Assembly (NCBI GenBank): GCA_035772405.1
Contig: JAYKKM010000250.1
Span: 1,246,001-1,310,000 of the forward strand
Direction: 5' to 3'
DNA: 64,000 bases
DNA from: Chrysogorgia sp. JL179-B06
Taxonomy: Eukaryota > Cnidaria > Anthozoa > Scleralcyonacea > Chrysogorgiidae
This document shows, in pieces, positions 32,086 to 43,450 of the stretch. Positions within the stretch are counted from its first letter, which is position 1. The number at the start of each line of letters is the position of its first letter. Both the position numbers and the translations under genes were made by a program. The notes under the pieces were generated by a model. The model did no database searches and was not told the DNA's origin. It saw only the letters and a program-made list of their open reading frames with translations.

Positions 32086-35000
32086 CAATCAGTGACAAAA
32101 AAACCTGGGACACATCAAATGAATCGATTTTTTTACCAAAATGTTTTAACTTTACCCCTTGAACCCCCCTCCCCCCTTTTCAATGTTGTACTAATCAGTT
32201 GAGAAACAAAGAGCAATGGTACGATGAAATAGAAATGTGTTTTTCTTTATCCAACATTGAATAGGGGGCAAGGGGGAGTAATGAATATTTCCAGTGAAGT
32301 GTCCCAATAATAATGTCACTGATTGTCTGAAAAATACACGTTAAGCATTTTATAATTTGTTTTGGAAATAGTTTTCAAATGGCAAAAATGGCATTAGAAC
32401 ATCTATAGGAGCAAACACTCTGGGAATTTTATTGCCGATATACATATGCTGTAAGTTGACAGCGAAAATTTGGCTTTAAAACCTCACGTATTATTCTGGG
32501 AATGAAATAGTAAACAAGCCTGTTATCGCTTGCGCGCGACCGTGCGTAACTACAGTACGCGAAAAACTGATCAACACTGTTCTTACTTCGCATAGTAGCA
32601 CAAATTCAAGATCACTACACTCATGAACTAACACTTTTTTCAAGCATTTGCAAAGTTACTAAGGCTTCCTGCTGCATTCGCAAGTTACTTTTTCCTTGCG
32701 AATTATACACCTTACGATCACTGGAATTCAAATAATACTTAATTCACACAAGTAACCAGCTATTTATGATAAAATTTGCACAAGTAACCACAAGTAACCA
32801 CAAGTAACCACGAACATTCTAAAAATATAGAATGATAATCTAATTTATTTTAATTTGCCATGGTTACTTGTGCTAACTTCTAAAATATAGAACTTTTGAT
32901 ATGGTTACTTGAGTAAAATCGTTTCCAAAGAACAATATCAGTATCATACATTGTTTACTTTACTACTTGGTCTTTTTTACTGCCCTTTAATTGGGGATGA
33001 ACTTTCCTAGCGAGAGAAATATGCCGCTCAGAGGGCATTTCCTGTTATTGTACCTGCGAGCGTTTAGTTTAGAAATTGAGAACTTTCTATATAAACGATT
33101 TCAATGACTTTAAATGGCCATATAAACCTTGAGCGTTTCTCTCAAACGCAGTTCTACTGATTCTGTGCGCAATGAAGAATGTTCATACTGGTTGTTCATT
33201 GCCACTAGTATTGTAATATCAAAAATTCAACAGGAAATATAACGCAAGGGATAGTATAACATGCGCAAGCTGTTTGTGAAAGGATTGACTCAAACGGCAT
33301 ATCGTTCACCCGAGGAATATTACGTGACTGAAATTCAACCACATTCCATATTATTAATAGCTTTTTGTAGCAGTTTGTTATAGAAAATAGATTGTATCAT
33401 TTCGAATGCCCATGTGGCATTCTAATATGAAACGAATAACTTTGTATTTGGGTCGCATTTTGCAGGCGCACGTGCTTTAACTAACATGTCATCATGAAGG
33501 TTTCATATTTCTGCTTAATTGCTTTGAAGAAACAAAGTTCCGCGGAAAACAACAAACAATCTGCTTTAAAATAATGTTAGCACATCTAGTTAATGTCCCA
33601 AACCGAAAAACATTATTTTTTATTGGCAATTGTAATGTAATAATACGGAATTTGTATGCCATTGATGAAGTTTTTTAATCAGACATGTCTGAAAAATACA
33701 CGTTAAGCATTTTATAATTTGTTTTGGAAATAGTTTTCAAATGGCAAAAATGGCATTAGAACATCTATAGGAGCAAACACTCTGGGAATTTTATTGCCGA
33801 TATACATATGCTGTAAGTTGACAGCGAAAATTTGGCTTTAAAACCTCACGTATTATTCTGGGAATGAAATAGTAAACAAGCCTGTTATCGCTTGCGCGCG
33901 ACCGTGCGTAACTACAGTACGCGAAAAACTGATCAACACTGTTCTTACTTCGCATAGTAGCACAAATTCAAGATCACTACACTCATGAACTAACACTTTT
34001 TTCAAGCATTTGCAAAGTTACTAAGGCTTCCTGCTGCATTCGCAAGTTACTTTTTCCTTGCGAATTATACACCTTACGATCACTGGAATTCAAATAATAC
34101 TTAATTCACACAAGTAACCAGCTATTTATGATAACATTTGCACAAGTAACCACAAGTAACCACAAGTAACCACGAACATTCTAAAAATATAGAATGATAA
34201 TCTAATTTATTTTAATTTGCCATGGTTACTTGTGGTTACTTGTGGTTACTTGTGCTAACTTCTAAAATATAGAACTTTTGATATGGTTACTTGAGTAAAA
34301 TCGTTTCCAAAGAACAATATCAGTATCATACATTGTTTACTTTACTACTTGGTCTTTTTTACTGCCCTTTAATTGGGGATGAACTTTCCTAGCGAGAGAA
34401 ATATGCCGCTCAGAGGGCATTTCCTGTTATTGTACCTGCGAGCGTTTAGTTTAGAAATTGAGAACTTTCTATATAAACGATTTCAATGACTTTAAATGGC
34501 CATATAAACCTTGAGCGTTTCTCTCAAACGCAGTTCTACTGATTCTGTGCGCAATGAATGTTCATACTGGTTGTTCATTGCCACTAGTATTGTAATATCA
34601 AAAATTCAACAGGAAATATAACGCAAGGGATAGTATAACATGCGCAAGCTGTTTGTGAAAGGATTGACTCAAACGGCATATCGTTCACCCGAGGAATATT
34701 ACGTGACTGAAATTCAACCACATTCCATATTATTAATAGCTTTTTGTAGCAGTTTGTTATAGAAAATAGATTGTATCATTTCGAATGCCCATGTGGCATT
34801 CTAATATGAAACGAATAACTTTGTATTTGGGTCGCATTTTGCAGGCGCACGTGCTTTAACTAACATGTCATCATGAAGGTTTCATATTTCTGCTTAATTG
34901 CTTTGAAGAAACAAAGTTCCGCGGAAAACAACAAACAATCTGCTTTAAAATAATGTTAGCACATCTAGTTAATGTCCCAAACCGAAAAACATTATTTTTT

Positions 35001-35302
35001 ATTGGCAATTGTAATGTAATAATACGGAATTTGTATGCCATTGATGAAGTTTTTTAATCAGACAATCAGTGACAAAAAAACCTGGGACACATCAAATGAA
35101 TCGATTTTTTTACCAAAATGTTTTAACTTTACCCCTTGAACCCCCCTCCCCCCTTTTCAATGTTGTACTAATCGGTTGAGAAACAAAGAGCAATGGTACG
35201 ATGAAATAGAAATGTGTTTTTCTTTATCCAACATTGAATAGGGGGCAAGGGGGAGTAATGAATATTTCCAGTGAAGTGTCCCAATAATAATGTCACTGAT
35301 TG
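32086..35302. mobile_element. Composite insertion A-B-B-A in PolB, TA target
   Basis: Unit A is 240 bp (32086-32325 and 35063-35302), a foldback MITE with TIR CAATCAGTGACA/TGTCACTGATTG and long inner arms (TTACCCC.. and CAATGTTG). Unit B (32326-33683, 1,358 bp; 33688-35062, 1,375 bp) has short TIRs TCTGA/TCAGA and an inner palindrome of 'ACAAGTAACC' repeats. Junctions are exact. TA flanks the whole at 32084-32085 and 35303-35304, as with Tc1/mariner-class insertions. No ORF of note. The B copies differ by a 20-base repeat-unit expansion, a 3-base deletion and very few substitutions. Confidence 0.85.
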
Positions 35303-35304
35303 TA

Positions 35305-36059
35305 GGTTGGCAATTTTTCACTTTCTTCCTATCTCGACATGGATTATATCGTCAAACTTAAACGCATCATTCGATTGTATTACTATTTCGATTTCGGCCA
35401 AGATTCTTTCGACGGTTAATTTCTCACGAGACAAACGGCAACGAAATAGTTGGGGAGAATGCATGATAAATCTAATTTGGTCGTGCGTCGCAATTCCATC
35501 TGTGACCCGATCTAATAAGCTTTCAAACACTTTGTGTATTGTCTTAAGAACATCATGCAAGCATTGTACTTGTAAATCACCAAATTGGACTCGGTAATCA
35601 AGGCCGGTGATTTTAAACTTTTTCACGCGCACTTGCTTAACAGACTTAATAGTAAAGAACGGAACAGTTCTAGGTTTCTTACTTGTTACTACACCGTCTT
35701 CATCTTGAACTGGTCTCTTACGACTGCCTTCTCCGGTCTGGATAGCCTCGGGCATTACTTCAGGTAAGTGTTCGAGGAAAGAATCATCGTTCCAATCGGC
35801 GTTGAACCATTCGGGAATAACTTAGGGATCGATGGTAGACTAGCTAGGAATGAATCGTCGTTCCAATCGTTATCGAACTCGGCGCGTTCTTCAGTCGACC
35901 AGCCAGTAAACAGATCTGCACATATCCCACGTCTTTCGATCTCTGTGTCTCGTGCCAAAGAGCGGCTTCTCAATGCCTTTCGTCAAAGTCGAAAAACTAT
36001 TCCAACACTTCAAAATCCTCGATGGTTGTACACCCTTTGATAACATCAACAAGATCCAT
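35305..36059 (-). pseudogene. N-terminal part of the DNA polymerase B gene
   Basis: Starts at ATG 36059; intact region 35755-35318 reads 'GEGSRKRPVQDEDGVVTSKK' (nuclear-signal-like), 'FFTIKSVKQVRVKKFKITGL', 'FESLLDRVTDGIATHDQIRF'. The first 100 codons have two stops and a frameshift, and contain a local duplication of a D-W-N-D-D-S-F-L block (around 35770 and 35860). A TGA at 35320-35318 lies in frame 14 bp before the MITE composite. If the composite and one TA are disregarded, the reading frame runs directly into the 32.08 kb part, so the two halves are one gene of about 1,100 codons. Confidence 0.75.
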
Positions 36060-36672
36060 TTCTATCGAAGAAACACATTAAATTTGGTTAAAATACATAG
36101 TGAACGATATAATAAATCATGTACATGACAAAATCTTACCTTCAATCAAACAATAAAACGTCGAAAATAATTATCCAGGAGAAGCGAAAATACTATCAAA
36201 GACAACAAACTGTAAAATCTATAGAGTATAGAACACTGTAGGAAAAGTAACAACTATACAAAGTCACCGGGTTTATATAGCCTATATTCACTACATAATT
36301 ATAACCAATTACTTCGTCACGCTCGTCACGCTCAGCATGACGTGTGTTTCTCGACAAATCAGCGCGCGGCGGCATCCCTTTGTTACGGTGGATGGGGGTA
36401 TCTACTTTCATAAATAGAAGGAATAGTTTAAGAGTAGCATAAACTAACAAAAATGTTAACACAATACATTATAAGCCATAACACACCAACAACATGGCTT
36501 AAAGTTAAACAACTTTAGAAAGTTTTGAGAATACCCGTACTGATATTTATTAAATATTACGAAGTGAAATATCAGTAATCACATAACCGATGTTGTCAAA
36601 TATTATATCAAACTTCTTTAAACATGAATCAAGAATTGACAAAACTAACCCTTAGGCATGTCTATAGGCAAC
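36060..36672. other. Upstream of PolB, no gene recognised
   Basis: Would contain the PolB promoter. An 88-codon minus-strand frame (36196-36462) has no recognisable features. A short palindrome, CCTATAGGCGCCTATAG, lies at about 36682. Confidence 0.3.
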
Positions 36673-36972
36673 CTATATGATCCTATAGGCGCCTATAGAC
36701 ACAGTGCCCAGATCCACCTTGGAACCAGTGATGGAAAGGAACTTCTCTAGCATTTCATTGGACAGAACAAGGCGGCAAACATCTTGCTTGACAAGCAATC
36801 GGACTGACCAGAAGCTAGGACACTTTGTTGCAATCTGGACAAGGTCACATGACTGGCAAACAGCTTTATTTTCAGATACATCAACAGATCTTTTGTGACA
36901 GCCCATGCACGCCAAAGATTTGGAGGCTTTCTGTATGCCTAGGATGCAGCCAGAGAAGGTTGATGTGGTGTT
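36673..36972 (-). pseudogene. RPA-like zinc-ribbon OB-fold protein, C-terminal fragment
   Basis: The open frame reads 'GCILGIQKASKSLACMGCHK', 'CQSCDLVQ' and 'SVRLLVKQDVCRLVLSNEML'. The C-x2-C ... C-x2-C ribbon in a strand-rich domain followed by an L/V-rich strand matches the third OB fold of replication protein A large subunit, which binds single-stranded DNA. Such RPA-like genes are carried by Helitrons and some other elements. Homologous to the end of the gene at 42.5 kb. Only the last domain is present; the rest is missing upstream and the frame ends at TAA 36675-36673. Confidence 0.55.
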
Positions 36973-37225
36973 TACATCTTCTTCAAGTGAGGGGTTTTGG
37001 GGCTAGATTTGGTAGACTTTATAATTTTTTTAATTGAACATTCTGTGGAAAAAACCCTAATGTACCACAGAATACCAGTGCAGAAAACACACAATAAGTA
37101 AGGTTTATCAAATTGTACCAGGATGTGGTGTGTCATGTTGTGTGCTAATACTGTTGGATGTAAAAAATATTGCTAACTTAAGTGAAAGGTAAATACTAAA
37201 ATCACTACAGAATACCAGTGGTGTG

Positions 37226-39010
37226 TACCACAGAATACCAGTTTTTTTATCAGTAATTTTGAAAAATTCAGTTTTCTGATAGTAAAACTGATTACTCAGC
37301 GTGATTCCTGTATAGCAATACTATTGTGTTGCATTGAAAAACATTAACTTTACCTGTTTATTCTGATAGCTAAGCTGCCTGATATTCAGGCTTAACAACA
37401 AACTATAAAAAAACCTTGGCCAAGATTCGGAAATAATCCTGGGGTCTGGGTACGAGTTTAGGCTGAATATCCAATGGCGCCGAAAATAAAATAAAAAGAA
37501 TACACAAAATCAAACGTTTTCCGCACTAAAAAAGAAATTCTAGAAGGAAACCACATTAATGAAGTTCCAGTAACATCACATACTGGAAATCAATGTCAGC
37601 ACAAGCTCTCATTGAAGTAACACATGAAAGGAGCTTACAACTTGACCAAATTCCTGGACTTCTTACAATCAACAAAATTATGCCGAAAAAAACAAACGTC
37701 TGGGTCACACAAACCTGTATGCTCCAAGTGGTGAAGTCAAAAGAGAAAAAGGTCCGGAAAGTGGAAGCTCAGAAAGCAAAAGAAAATCTGGAACTGAATG
37801 ATAGAGTAGCTTTCTACAAGTGTAAAGAAATCTGTATGTGTCATAAATCGAAAATGTGAGGCTTCAGGGTTAAAGGAGTTCTCTTCATGTCATAACATCC
37901 TTCGATCGATGTGTGGAAAAGCTGCCTGTCAGAAAAATGGTAAACGTCCGATGATGATTTACTCGTCTGCAGTTGGGAAGATTAATGCTCGTAAAAGTGT
38001 TAACAAGGAGAACGATACTGATGATAGCACGTCAAGTGATGACAATTCCGAAGATGAATCCAAAGATGAATTTGAAAATGAATCAGAAGACGAGCAAGAG
38101 CCAGATTCAAAAAAATGTGATACGTCACAGAGGCAGTGCAGTCAATGAAAGGAACATGGAGATTTTTAAGCCCACCCAATGCAGAATCCAACATCATTGG
38201 AAAATGGTATGCTGTGTGTTACAAAGGAAAAATATCTGAAAGTCTCTTTGTCGCCAAAGCAAGCCGCCGAATTTTAGAAGACAAGGATGGGCCGGAAGAC
38301 AGCATTCTGATGAAGTGTTTGAAACCAAAGGTTGCTTCTGGGCCTCTAGCAACATTTTGAAGACACACCTAAGCATCTGCCAGTAGATGATTTGACATTA
38401 CAAATGTCATTGCAGGCCCTTTACAAGTAATACCCAAGGGTGCAACACAGTTTTTAGTTCCGTGTTATGAAAATGTAAAGAACATGGACCGGACATGTTT
38501 AGTTGCAGAGATCTGACGAATTTTATTAAAAACTCTTTGTTCAGTTTTTGTACATAATTTTTAAATAGTTGTATAATTATTTTAATATTAATCATTGTTA
38601 TAATGTTTTTTGTATGTTCCTTAAGTAAAATATATCAACTACAGGATGTTGAAAAACAATATACATACATGTACCACAGAATACCAGTCAAATGGTTATC
38701 CAATGTAATAAATAGAAACTCCCATTTTTAAAAGATATATATGGTAGTACTAATCAGTTGGTTAAGGGTTAATTTATGACATATTGATCAACATAAATTA
38801 TGCTGGTTTGCAAACTTATTTTCAAACTTTCGGATTTTATGGGCATTAAGAGCGAAAAAGATTATTTTAAGAATTTTTATGAAAATATCCATTTTTTGTT
38901 TTTATATGTTCGTTAAGACTAAAACTAATATATATTCACAAAAATAAAGCATGTTTCCTCCAAATTTTATAAGAGAAATAAAAAAACTGGTATTCTGTGG
39001 TACATACACC
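37226..39010 (+). mobile_element. TIR element with ACCACAGAATACCAGT ends
   Basis: GTACCACAGAATACCAGTTT at about 37229 and its reverse complement at 38987-39006 define TIRs of about 26 bp around 1.78 kb. Extra direct copies of the same motif lie outside or inside (37062, 37206, 38669). It encloses a degraded plus-strand gene (37593-38420). Superfamily not recognised; no clear target duplication. Confidence 0.65.
37593..38420 (+). pseudogene. Unrecognised element-borne gene, Cys-rich and acidic
   Basis: Fragments in neighbouring frames: 37593-37859 (Lys-rich helix, then 'CKEICMCHKSKM'), 37909-38148 ('MCGKAACQKNGKRP' followed by a long Ser/Asp/Glu tract from about residue 40), and 38136-38360 ('IIGKWYAVCYKGKISESLFV', 'ILEDKDGPEDSILMKCLKPK'). 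The last block has the look of a folded C-terminal domain I have seen repeated in invertebrate genomes, but I cannot name it. Frameshifts near 37858 and 38120-38140. It lies wholly within the TIR element, so it is probably its accessory or transposase gene. No DDE triad can be seen. Confidence 0.4.
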
Positions 39011-39886
39011 TGTAGCAATCAAGGGAATCATCACTCAAATTGCCTGTACAATTAAAAAGAAAATTCAATTAATTTGATGAGAAAATCACAATATTAATCA
39101 ATTGCAACTTGGAATACTTAATGCAAGTAAAAGTTTTCAATTTATTTTAGTGAAAATTTATGGAAGCAGGCTCTGGAAACACAATCTTCATGCATTGTAC
39201 AAAGAGACCTGGTAACTCATGCTCATTGCAAAGGGACTTGATTCATAAATTACAATATTTTTAAATCTCTAAAGAACTATTTTTACCACAATTTTAAATT
39301 AAAAAGGCTGTTTGTTTTATACAATGACTTTTGTGGATAATAATCCAAACAAAGACAAATATTATTTCTTCAATTTATTTTACTTTGCTTTTGCTATTCA
39401 CCCCTCTTACTCAGTCATTCCTGGTACGAGTCATGCTAAGTTCAGCTAGCCATATGATTATTTTTCCTACACTGGATCACAATGTGTCGCCACTATTCAT
39501 CAGATACAGTATTACTCATTACTGTAAAACCTTGCCAGTACCCAACCCCCTCTAATCATGGCAGGGCATCATTCTAACCTAAGATCAGGCATCTACTCAA
39601 TACCACTATATGGCAGGTTACTCACTATGCGATTTGGATTGGAACCATCGTATTGGTATACAGATACCTGAACCACTAAGCAACTGTACCGAGGATTTGC
39701 TTGATGTCCACTGAAATTTATGTGGTATGATGTCAGCATATTAAAAAAACGAGGAATAGATGAAAGAATTTTCCAAGTGTCGAGATTTAGACATCAATCA
39801 CAAAAACACAAAAGTGAAGACAAAAACCATTTCTGGCACATTGGTTAAAAGCAAGTATCGTTTATTAATAGGAACGGCTTATGCAA
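39011..39886. other. No gene recognised
   Basis: AT-rich sequence between the TIR element and the second 2A/protease copy. It would correspond to the 3' part of that gene but is too decayed to read. Confidence 0.3.
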
Positions 39887-40374
39887 CTAAAGGCTATTTC
39901 CAGCCCACAATATAGCGTTTATAAATGACGAATCCCATTCGTTAACATTTTTCATTTGATTATGCAGTACTGCAGTCAAAGACCTGGCAACGCATTGTTT
40001 ACAAGCATTTTGGCCAAATTTTCTTGTATCACCTACAATCAGCACATACTGTTCTGGTTGGGTCAACAACATTTGTATACTGTGGGCCCAGGGTTCTCTT
40101 CGACATCATTCGCTATTTGCAACAACAGTGGCACGTACACAATGTAGCCTGCCATTCGAGTAAACGACACCATCAGTTGACTAAACATTTCATATAGTTG
40201 TGTCAATCTTATTAATTAATATTTGTATCAATATTAATATCATAATTGTTAATACCAACTGAAATAACATCAATACAACAAATGTTGCTTGGAAGGTAAG
40301 TGGAATCCAGTTTGATTCTTATATTATTGTGTGCACCAATTCGGGCACGATATTGCTCAATTGTTACTCCCATT
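39887..40374 (-). pseudogene. Second copy of the 2A / cysteine-protease gene, fragmentary
   Basis: ATG at 40374 opens 'MGVTIEQYRARIGAHNN', closely like the N terminus at 24168. After a stop, the frame at 40107-40084 reads D-V-E-E-N-P-G-P, a canonical 2A-like motif, preceded by 'YVPLLLQIAN'. Then 40072-39887 carries 'FGQNACKQCVARSLTAVLHN' and 'EWDSSFINAILWAGNSL', the Cys half of the protease domain. The His half is gone. At least three frameshifts or stops separate these blocks. It confirms that 2A plus protease is the ancestral arrangement of this element family. Confidence 0.65.
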
Positions 40375-41599
40375 TATGATTTAAATAGGCCAATAGCTAG
40401 TTATATTTAAACTACAAGGTCTTACCTATAAGCACGTGGCTTCCTTCAAATAATACCAGGGCTTTGGCTTGCTAGGTTTGGTTTTCGTAGGCACACACTA
40501 TGCCTTTGTTTGTATTTTAGCGATCACCAAGGTTTCGCTTGGTTTGTTTTAACGAGCACCACAGCTTCGTTATATAATTTGAGTTGCGAGATACCCATTC
40601 GCAAATAGTATCTGGTCTGAGTGACCAGCGTGAACACAATGGCTCCTGTGATAGTGTGAGAACAATAACTGAACTTACACCAATATACCTACAAATAGAA
40701 GAAAACATCTGTGAGATCTTCTGAAAAATAATCGCATCAATCTTCACTTTTAACGCAAATTTATGTAAACAATACACAAATAAATGGCAGCAAAAACTCG
40801 CAGATGAATGACAACATAGCACAAACGTTGCATGCTTCAAAAACATTTAGGAAAGTCGCGTTTAATACGCCACTATTTATAAGAATATGTAATAAACACC
40901 TTATAAAAACACTAACGATGCAGTGTTGGCCAACTTTAAAAGAAGTCTTCGAAATCGTGAAAATATCCACTGAAAACATTCCGACAATCACGTTTGCCCT
41001 CAAATACTTGCTGTTGTGCAGTTGAAAGTTGAAACAATCCCATGGCCGTGGTGACGTTCGTGAGTTCCAAACAGTGTATCCGAATGCTTCCGATCGCTTG
41101 TATAAAGATTCTGTAGTATTAGAAATTAAATTTCTTCCAACTTCATTTTACGTCATAAAAATGCCTACATCACCCGACATCCAAAATTTTGCTGACAGCC
41201 CACATAACTCGGCCGGAAGTACTGGGCAATAGTTTCTGCAAGAATAGGAGTGCTGCCTGAAGGCAGCAATAAGATTAGGGTTAGGATCAGGGTTTGATTT
41301 GGGGTAAGGATTAGTTTTGTACCATAAAAAAAAATAACCAAATAGTGTTGAAAATTGTGACATCACAACATGAACTGCTGTACAAATAGTGACACCCGAT
41401 TGTTATCGTCCAAATTAAATATGTACTCATTACATTAAATATGTAAAACTAGTTCCCAGCCCATATCTGTCCGTGTAACACTTGTAACCCACGGCATATT
41501 TATTTTATCTTGTCTTACTCTGATGAACGGCTCCGCTCGAAACGTCAGTATTTCGTCACTAAAAATCTTGGCAGTTTTATACCACCTTTTCACTTTGCT
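40375..41599. other. No gene recognised
   Basis: Contains GC-richer direct repeats near 40450-40570 ('CTTGCTAGGTTTGG', 'TTCGCTTGGTTTG') and a TTAGGG-like short run at about 41270-41310. A plus ORF at 41029-41232 has no recognisable features. Confidence 0.3.
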
Positions 41600-41840
41600 A
41601 TATATACGAAATATGTCCTAAATCGTGCAGCATGTGATTTGAGGGAAGTAATAACTGTAGTGGGATTGAGGAAAGGACATGTGTAGCTAGCTGCTGGAAT
41701 GGCTGCAAGAAAATGTTCCCACTGGTGTCGAGTTATTTTGTTTATGGGCACTATGTACTAAGAAATCACAAATATTTTTATGGCGAAAATTATTATAGCA
41801 GAACTAGTGCTTACCTTAACAATTTTTCGTTTGATAGTGA
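41600..41840 (-). pseudogene. Penelope-like GIY-YIG linker fragment
   Basis: The minus strand of 41640-41790 is about 85% identical to the plus strand of the Penelope fragment at 7550-7690 and encodes the same stretch ('HKNICDFLVHSAHKQNNSTP', 'GTFSCSHSS', 'CPFLNPTTVIT'). Short, with an insertion in the Cys-rich part and no nuclease core, so it is a dead remnant. Confidence 0.75.
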
Positions 41841-42077
41841 ACATTATCAACAAATAAGTGGTGTTTGCGATGGGCACCGAACTGGGTCCAAGCTATGCTA
41901 ACTTAATAATTATAAAATACATTTATACAGGATAACCTTGTCAGCGCCTATATTGGTGCTGTTATCAATGAGGAGGTCCTGTTATACAAAATACAACTAA
42001 CTAAATTTTAAAACTAATATAACAATAGTTAGGAAATTTCTGCTGTGTCATAAAATACAATGTTGGACCCAGAGTAA

Positions 42078-42244
42078 TCCTGTTCGAAGGTTAGTGTTTG
42101 GCATGACTGGGGAAATCGAATGAAGATTTTCATAAAATGAAGTGGAAGTTGCGTTGGTGAGATTAATATACACGCATGCGCCAAAATCTCAATCTTTTGA
42201 GATTTTTCATTCGATTTTCCCAGAGGCATGCCAAACACTAACCT
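42078..42244. mobile_element. ~166-bp MITE
   Basis: TIRs of about 40 bp starting AGGTTAGTGTTTGGCATG, with the right end being the reverse complement (CATGCCAAACACTAACCT) apart from small indels; the inner arms share 'GAAATCGAATGAA'. Non-coding. Confidence 0.8.
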
Positions 42245-42508
42245 GTTAACAGGCAATGCAGAGACCAAGTACGTGAATTTTAATGAAATAACTGTTTAAT
42301 ATTACAAAAATAGACTAACATATACAATACAATAATGTATCAAAAGTTAATGCTTGAAAACAAAACATGAACAAAATATTTGTAGACTAATAGACAAATA
42401 TGCAACAGTGAAAATATGAATTAGAACAGTATGTCAGTATGGCACAACAAAAACAGAATGTGAACTTAAACTAAAAGAGATGAGTTTTAATAGGAACAAA
42501 ATGTCAGT

Positions 42509-43450
42509 TTATATCTCAGATATCATATATGATACTGTGTCATACGTAACAGAAAAAATTTTCTTTGTCTTGAAAATGGCAAGATGAATTTCACTCTCAT
42601 TGGTGTTTTTCAGGTCAATGGACATTCCTAACAGTGAGACAAGCTCTTCCAGCTGATTATGGAAGAATATAAGTCGAAGTTTCTGTTCTGGCTTTTTAGT
42701 GTTTTGGAATAACATTCGGATAAACCATTGAGCCTTGCAAGCAGTAAGCATTTGCATTAAATTCCAAGACTGACACTTTCCGAGCATTCCATCAGGAAGA
42801 GGGACAACTTGTTTGGAGCATGATTGACAAGAGTTTACCTTTGTAGCCTGCTGAATGCCCATGATCCTTACCTCGATTGTTGCTGAGGTAATGATGCGAG
42901 GTCTTCCTCTAGTTGGACCAATGGATGTATGAATGGTGGAGATTCTGTGAATGATTCTGATTTTGGAGTGTTTAAATACCTTTCATATATTGTAGTCTTG
43001 AGGCGAAGGTTGGTGAAAGTGTATGTTTTTCCCACTTCTAATCTCGTATGAGTACTTCTTGTGTTTTCACAGTTGACCTTGCTATTGTGTGCTGATGACA
43101 TTCATGCCAGACATCTTTACAACTTCTTCTTTTATTGAGATCAGCTGTTCCGCAGCAACTTGTTCAAGGGAGGAAATGTTTTTTGCCAAACCTGTCATTC
43201 GCAAATGGACATTGTAACTGAAATCAAGCTCTTGATCAGCAGGGAATGGGGGAATCTTTGTATGTTGTAGAATGTTCAAATCTTCTTTCCCATTGTTGGC
43301 TTTTTACAAAAATTCTGCATCCTTACTGCGCTTTTGTAGTCTTTTGAAGAGTTTGCAGCTCGGTTTGCTTTATGGGGGAGAAACAAACAGCTCTAACAAC
43401 TTTGCATGGTACAATTAAAGTATTTTCTTTCAGATCCATTTGCCTTCCCT
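42509..43450 (-). pseudogene. RPA-like multi-OB-fold protein of the 2A/protease element family
   Basis: Three consecutive blocks: 43450-43310 ('LIVPCKVVRAVCFSPIKQ'), 43279-43082 ('YNVHLRMTGLAKNISSLEQV'), 43101-42868 ('RLEVGKTYTFTNLRLKTTIY') and 42862-42509 ('VRIMGIQQATK', 'CQSCSKQVVPLPDGMLGKCQ', 'KLRLIFFHNQLEELVSLL'). The pattern of OB folds ending in a zinc ribbon is that of the replication protein A large subunit, a single-strand DNA binder. In the ribbon the fourth Cys is Trp here (K-C-Q-S-W), whereas the 36.7 kb copy keeps Cys, so zinc binding is probably lost. Blocks lie in different frames. In the same orientation, 2 kb downstream, is the 2A/protease copy. Confidence 0.55.

Larger units (their letters stand above)
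25051..36059. mobile_element. Polinton/adintovirus-related endogenous virus-like element, decayed
   Basis: Eight linked genes define it. Plus strand: basic minor virion-type protein, a small basic ORF, major capsid protein, adenain-like protease (25051-27181). Minus strand: unknown protein, small hydrophobic protein, packaging ATPase, protein-primed-type DNA polymerase B (27392-36059). Two head-to-head-free blocks converge near 27.2-27.4 kb and genes overlap or nearly touch, which is virus-like packing. Capsid, protease, ATPase and PolB are the hallmark set of Polintons and adintoviruses. No RVE integrase, penton-like gene or terminal inverted repeats were recognised between 23 and 37 kb. Every larger gene has stops or frameshifts. 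The stated limits are those of the genes, not proven termini. Confidence 0.8.

Noticed and set aside
32086..35302. LTR retrotransposon with 240-bp LTRs
   Set aside because: The terminal units are palindromic with TA targets, and the interior has no coding sequence, primer-binding site or polypurine tract.
41520..41560. Hammerhead-ribozyme-like core (CTGATGA ... GAAAC) near a Penelope fragment
   Set aside because: Stem II does not pair down to the GAAA and stem I is weak; the motif is also on the strand opposite to the neighbouring Penelope coding sequence.
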